A stretch of 6,957 bases of DNA from NCBI GenBank assembly GCA_030147425.1, contig JASKZW010000061.1:1-6957 (forward strand), read 5' to 3'. Below, piece by piece: positions 4,817-6,957 of the stretch. The notes below the pieces were generated by a model, which was not told where the DNA came from, made no database searches, and was given only the letters and a program-made list of their open reading frames with translations. Numbering within the stretch: the first letter of the stretch is position 1; each line of letters starts with the position of its first letter. The position numbers and the translations under genes are program-made. This stretch comes from Tissierellales bacterium (lineage in GTDB: Bacteria; Bacillota_A; Clostridia; Tissierellales; JASKZW01).

Positions 4817-6470
4817 GGGAAAAAAACGAGTATCCAGTCTGGATGCTCGTTTTTATAAATTGATAGATTATTTTTTAATAGCTTTACTAGTAATTTCAGT
4901 TCTAGTTTTTATACTATATCCTATAGTAAGTGTTATAAAAAATAGTTTTATTATTGATGGAAAGTTCTCACTGGAAATGTATAATAAGTTATTTAAAACA
5001 AATAAAAAACTTTTATATAATAGTTTATTTGTAGCCTTTATGACAACTATAGTATCAACAATAATAGCCACATCTGTATCAATTTATATAAGCTTTTCTA
5101 ATAGACGGCTTAGAAATCTACTTACTTTTGTCCTAATGCTGACAATGATTTCACCACCTTTTGTATCTTCCTTGGCTTATATAAATTTATTCGGAAGAAG
5201 GGGCTTTATAACCCATAGATTATTAGGCTTAACTATGAATACTTATGGTTGGCAAGGAATTGTATCAATGCAAAGTCTAAGCTATGGATCTTTAAATGCC
5301 CTAATACTTATTGGGGTTATTCAGGGTATAAATAAGAATCTAATAGATGGTTCCTTAGATCTTGGAGCAAGTTCATCCTATACAATAAGGAAAGTAGTTT
5401 TGCCATTAATGAGGCCGGGGATTTTAGTTGTAGCTCTTTTGACCTTTATAAGATCCTTAGCAGATTTTGGAACTCCTATGAATATAGGTGGAAACTTTAA
5501 TGTTTTAGCAACAGAAGCTTATTTAAATGTAATAGCCTATTCTAACTTATCTATGGCATCAACTATGAGTATTTTATTATTTATTCCATCTATTATTGTA
5601 TTTTTGATTTATAGAGCATTTATGAAGGAAAATAATATAGCCGTAGGTAATGATATTTCTAGGCAAGAAGAGACAAGTTTAAAGTTAAAAGGGTTCTTTC
5701 CTTTTCTAGTGAAAGTTATAACTTTTGTATTTTTGTTGGCTATGCTTCTTCAATATATATCTATATTTGTATCAGCTTTAACAAAGAGAAGTTATGGCAA
5801 ATTAAAATTTACAGGTGAATATATTAAGGCTGTAAAGGATTATAATTTAGATAGTTTCATTAGGAGTATAGTTTACTCCTTGATTGCAGGATTGCTAAGT
5901 GCCTTTATAGGATTTATAATGGCTTACTATATGGAAATAAGAAAGTTAAAGGGAATGAAGTTATTAGACTTTTTTGCAACCATGCCTTATATTATACCAG
6001 GAACTTTTTTTGGTATAGGTTATATCCTAGCTTTTAACAATAAGCCTTTAGAACTTACAGGTACCAGCCTTATAGTTATATTAAACTGTATTTTTAAACA
6101 GCTTACTATGCCTATTAAGGTAAATACAGCAGGTATGGGGCAAATTAATCCTCAGGTTCTAGATGCTGGAAAGGACCTAGGAGGGGGAGATTTCTTTGTT
6201 CTAAAGGATATAGTATCTCCTATGTCTAAAAGATCTTTTTTAGTAAGCTTTATAAATGGCTTTACATCTACAATGACTACAGTTGGATCAATTATATTCT
6301 TAGTTTATCCAGGTAGGAAATTAGCAACCCTAGTAATGTTTGATGCTATTCAAACAGGTAAGTATGGGGTAGGATCGGCAATAGCTTGTTTAATAATATT
6401 AATAACTCTCTTGGTAAATATAGTGTTTTCAAAATTTATTTTGGAGGATAAAAATGTATCTAGAAATTAA
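4800..6470 (+). CDS. ABC importer permease, fused two-domain (FbpB/AfuB-like)
   Basis: This 556-residue inner-membrane protein has two homologous permease halves and about 12 predicted membrane segments, roughly residues 24-46, 73-98, 107-131, 157-178, 205-225, 252-271, 303-327, 353-378, 390-413, 422-437, 480-503 and 525-546. Each half carries an EAA-type cytoplasmic loop that contacts the ATPase: residues 183-208 (DGSLDLGAS... LPLMRPGI, key G189) and 454-480 (LDAGKDLGGGDFF...). The duplicated layout and length of about 550 are typical of the FbpB/AfuB and 2-aminoethylphosphonate permeases. The ATG at 4800 overlaps the binding-protein gene by 17 bases and has AGGAG (4786-4790) nine bases upstream; an in-frame ATG at 4809 is worse placed. 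Codons 8-19 coincide with a terminator-like hairpin (4822-4854). The ATPase gene overlaps its 3' end by 17 bases, so translation of the three genes is probably coupled. Confidence 0.9.
   Translation: MTQMNKGKKRVSSLDARFYKLIDYFLIALLVISVLVFILYPIVSVIKNSFIIDGKFSLEMYNKLFKTNKKLLYNSLFVAFMTTIVSTIIATSVSIYISFSNRRLRNLLTFVLMLTMISPPFVSSLAYINLFGRRGFITHRLLGLTMNTYGWQGIVSMQSLSYGSLNALILIGVIQGINKNLIDGSLDLGASSSYTIRKVVLPLMRPGILVVALLTFIRSLADFGTPMNIGGNFNVLATEAYLNVIAYSNLSMASTMSILLFIPSIIVFLIYRAFMKENNIAVGNDISRQEETSLKLKGFFPFLVKVITFVFLLAMLLQYISIFVSALTKRSYGKLKFTGEYIKAVKDYNLDSFIRSIVYSLIAGLLSAFIGFIMAYYMEIRKLKGMKLLDFFATMPYIIPGTFFGIGYILAFNNKPLELTGTSLIVILNCIFKQLTMPIKVNTAGMGQINPQVLDAGKDLGGGDFFVLKDIVSPMSKRSFLVSFINGFTSTMTTVGSIIFLVYPGRKLATLVMFDAIQTGKYGVGSAIACLIILITLLVNIVFSKFILEDKNVSRN
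4822..4854 (+). terminator. Possible intra-operon attenuator hairpin inside the permease start
   Basis: Bases 4822-4836 pair with 4840-4854 around a GTC loop: 15 bp with one G-U. The core CGAG-TATCCA / TGGATG-CTCG is flanked by an A-run on the 5' side and TTTTT at 4850-4854. It begins six bases after the binding-protein stop codon, exactly where a terminator would sit, yet lies inside permease codons 8-19. It may cause partial termination or protect the 3' end of the binding-protein mRNA from decay, raising the ratio of binding protein to permease. The T-run is short (five, then A), so termination strength is uncertain. Confidence 0.6.
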
Positions 6471-6957
6471 AAATTTAAATAAATCTTTTGGAAGTAAAAA
6501 AATAATTGATGACTTAAGCTTCTCAGTGGAGAAGGGGGACTTACTTTGTATTTTAGGTCCCAGTGGTTGTGGAAAGACTACAACTTTAAGAATGATAGGA
6601 GGGTTTTTGAATCCAGATAGTGGTAAAATATATATTGATAAAAAAGATTACACTAATATAAGTCCGGAAGAAAGGCCAGTATCTACTGTATTTCAATCCT
6701 ATGCACTTTTTCCTCATATGAATGTAATAGAAAATGTAATTTATGGTTTAAAATTTAAGGGCTATAATAAAAAAGATGCTTTGAAACTTGGAGAAGAGTA
6801 TTTAGATTTAGTAGAACTTTTGGACCAAAAGGATAAAAAGGTTTCTGACATAAGTGGGGGACAGCAGCAAAGGGTTGCTCTTGCAAGGGCACTAATAGTA
6901 AATCCTAAGGTTTTATTATTAGATGAACCTTTATCAAACTTAGATGCAAAACTAAGG
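6454..6957 (+). CDS. ABC importer ATP-binding protein (FbpC/PotA/CysA-like), 3' truncated by window
   Basis: The first 168 residues of the ATPase are present with no stop before the window end. ABC motifs appear in order: an aromatic A-loop candidate F12; Walker A GPSGCGKT (35-42); Q-loop FQSYALFPHM with Q81; signature SGGQQ (134-138, reading ISGGQ rather than the usual LSGGQ); Walker B LLLDEP (154-159); D-loop SNLD (161-164). The sequence resembles ATPases of Fe(III), spermidine/putrescine and sulfate importers. Those usually reach about 340-370 residues with a C-terminal TOBE domain, so the H-loop and regulatory domain lie beyond the edge. The ATG at 6454 has GGAGG (6443-6447) six bases upstream and overlaps the permease gene by 17 bases. 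It energises transport through the fused permease, two ATPase subunits probably binding its two EAA loops. Confidence 0.93.
   Translation, partial: MYLEIKNLNKSFGSKKIIDDLSFSVEKGDLLCILGPSGCGKTTTLRMIGGFLNPDSGKIYIDKKDYTNISPEERPVSTVFQSYALFPHMNVIENVIYGLKFKGYNKKDALKLGEEYLDLVELLDQKDKKVSDISGGQQQRVALARALIVNPKVLLLDEPLSNLDAKLR

Noticed and set aside
4868..5071. Minus-strand open frame of 67 codons
   Set aside because: Antisense shadow of the permease N-terminal membrane segments.

Overview
The window is AT-rich, low-GC DNA. Strong AGGAGG-type ribosome binding sites, TTGnnn/TATAAT promoters, U-tailed intrinsic terminators and a tandem glycine riboswitch point to a Firmicute, most likely an anaerobic member of the Clostridia (inference). 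The order Nif3-family protein, coiled-coil zinc-ribbon protein, rnpB is, to my knowledge, a housekeeping arrangement in Clostridia and fits this assignment.

Layout. (1) Bases 1-994, plus strand: the 3' end of a Nif3/YqfO-family gene, then a coiled-coil C4 zinc-ribbon protein 15 bases downstream. (2) Bases 1015-1426, plus strand: a near-consensus promoter, the class A RNase P RNA gene (rnpB) and its perfectly palindromic terminator. (3) Bases 1443-2820, minus strand, convergent with rnpB: a glycine-riboswitch-controlled gene for a PTS EIIC-like (PF13303/PfoR-type) membrane protein. The leader has two glycine aptamers and then an intrinsic terminator that shares sequence with the closing stem of aptamer 2, the layout of a glycine ON switch. 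No EIIA or EIIB gene is nearby. (4) Bases 2815-3497, minus strand: a PHP-family metal-dependent phosphoesterase with its own terminator. (5) Bases 3637-6957, plus strand, divergent from the PHP gene: an ABC importer operon. It encodes an AfuA/FbpA-type lipoprotein binding protein, a fused two-domain (about 12 TM) permease and the start of the ATPase, which runs off the window. Each gene overlaps the next by 17 bases.

How the parts may work together. The importer is complete apart from the 3' end of its ATPase gene. Its binding protein belongs to a superfamily that takes Fe(III), sugar phosphates or phosphonates. At the place where iron-binding members carry a Tyr-Tyr pair I see none, and a phosphoesterase lies back to back with it, so a phosphorylated substrate is a reasonable hypothesis. 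A terminator-like hairpin lies directly after the binding-protein stop codon but inside the first codons of the permease gene, and it may set the ratio of binding protein to permease.

The most notable points are the glycine-responsive orphan EIIC-like protein, the hairpin inside the permease gene, and the PHP/ABC divergent pair. I found no mobile elements, CRISPR arrays or tRNA genes. No intergenic stretch over 300 bases is unexplained: 995-1478 holds rnpB and two terminators, and 2526-2840 holds the riboswitch, its promoter and two terminators.
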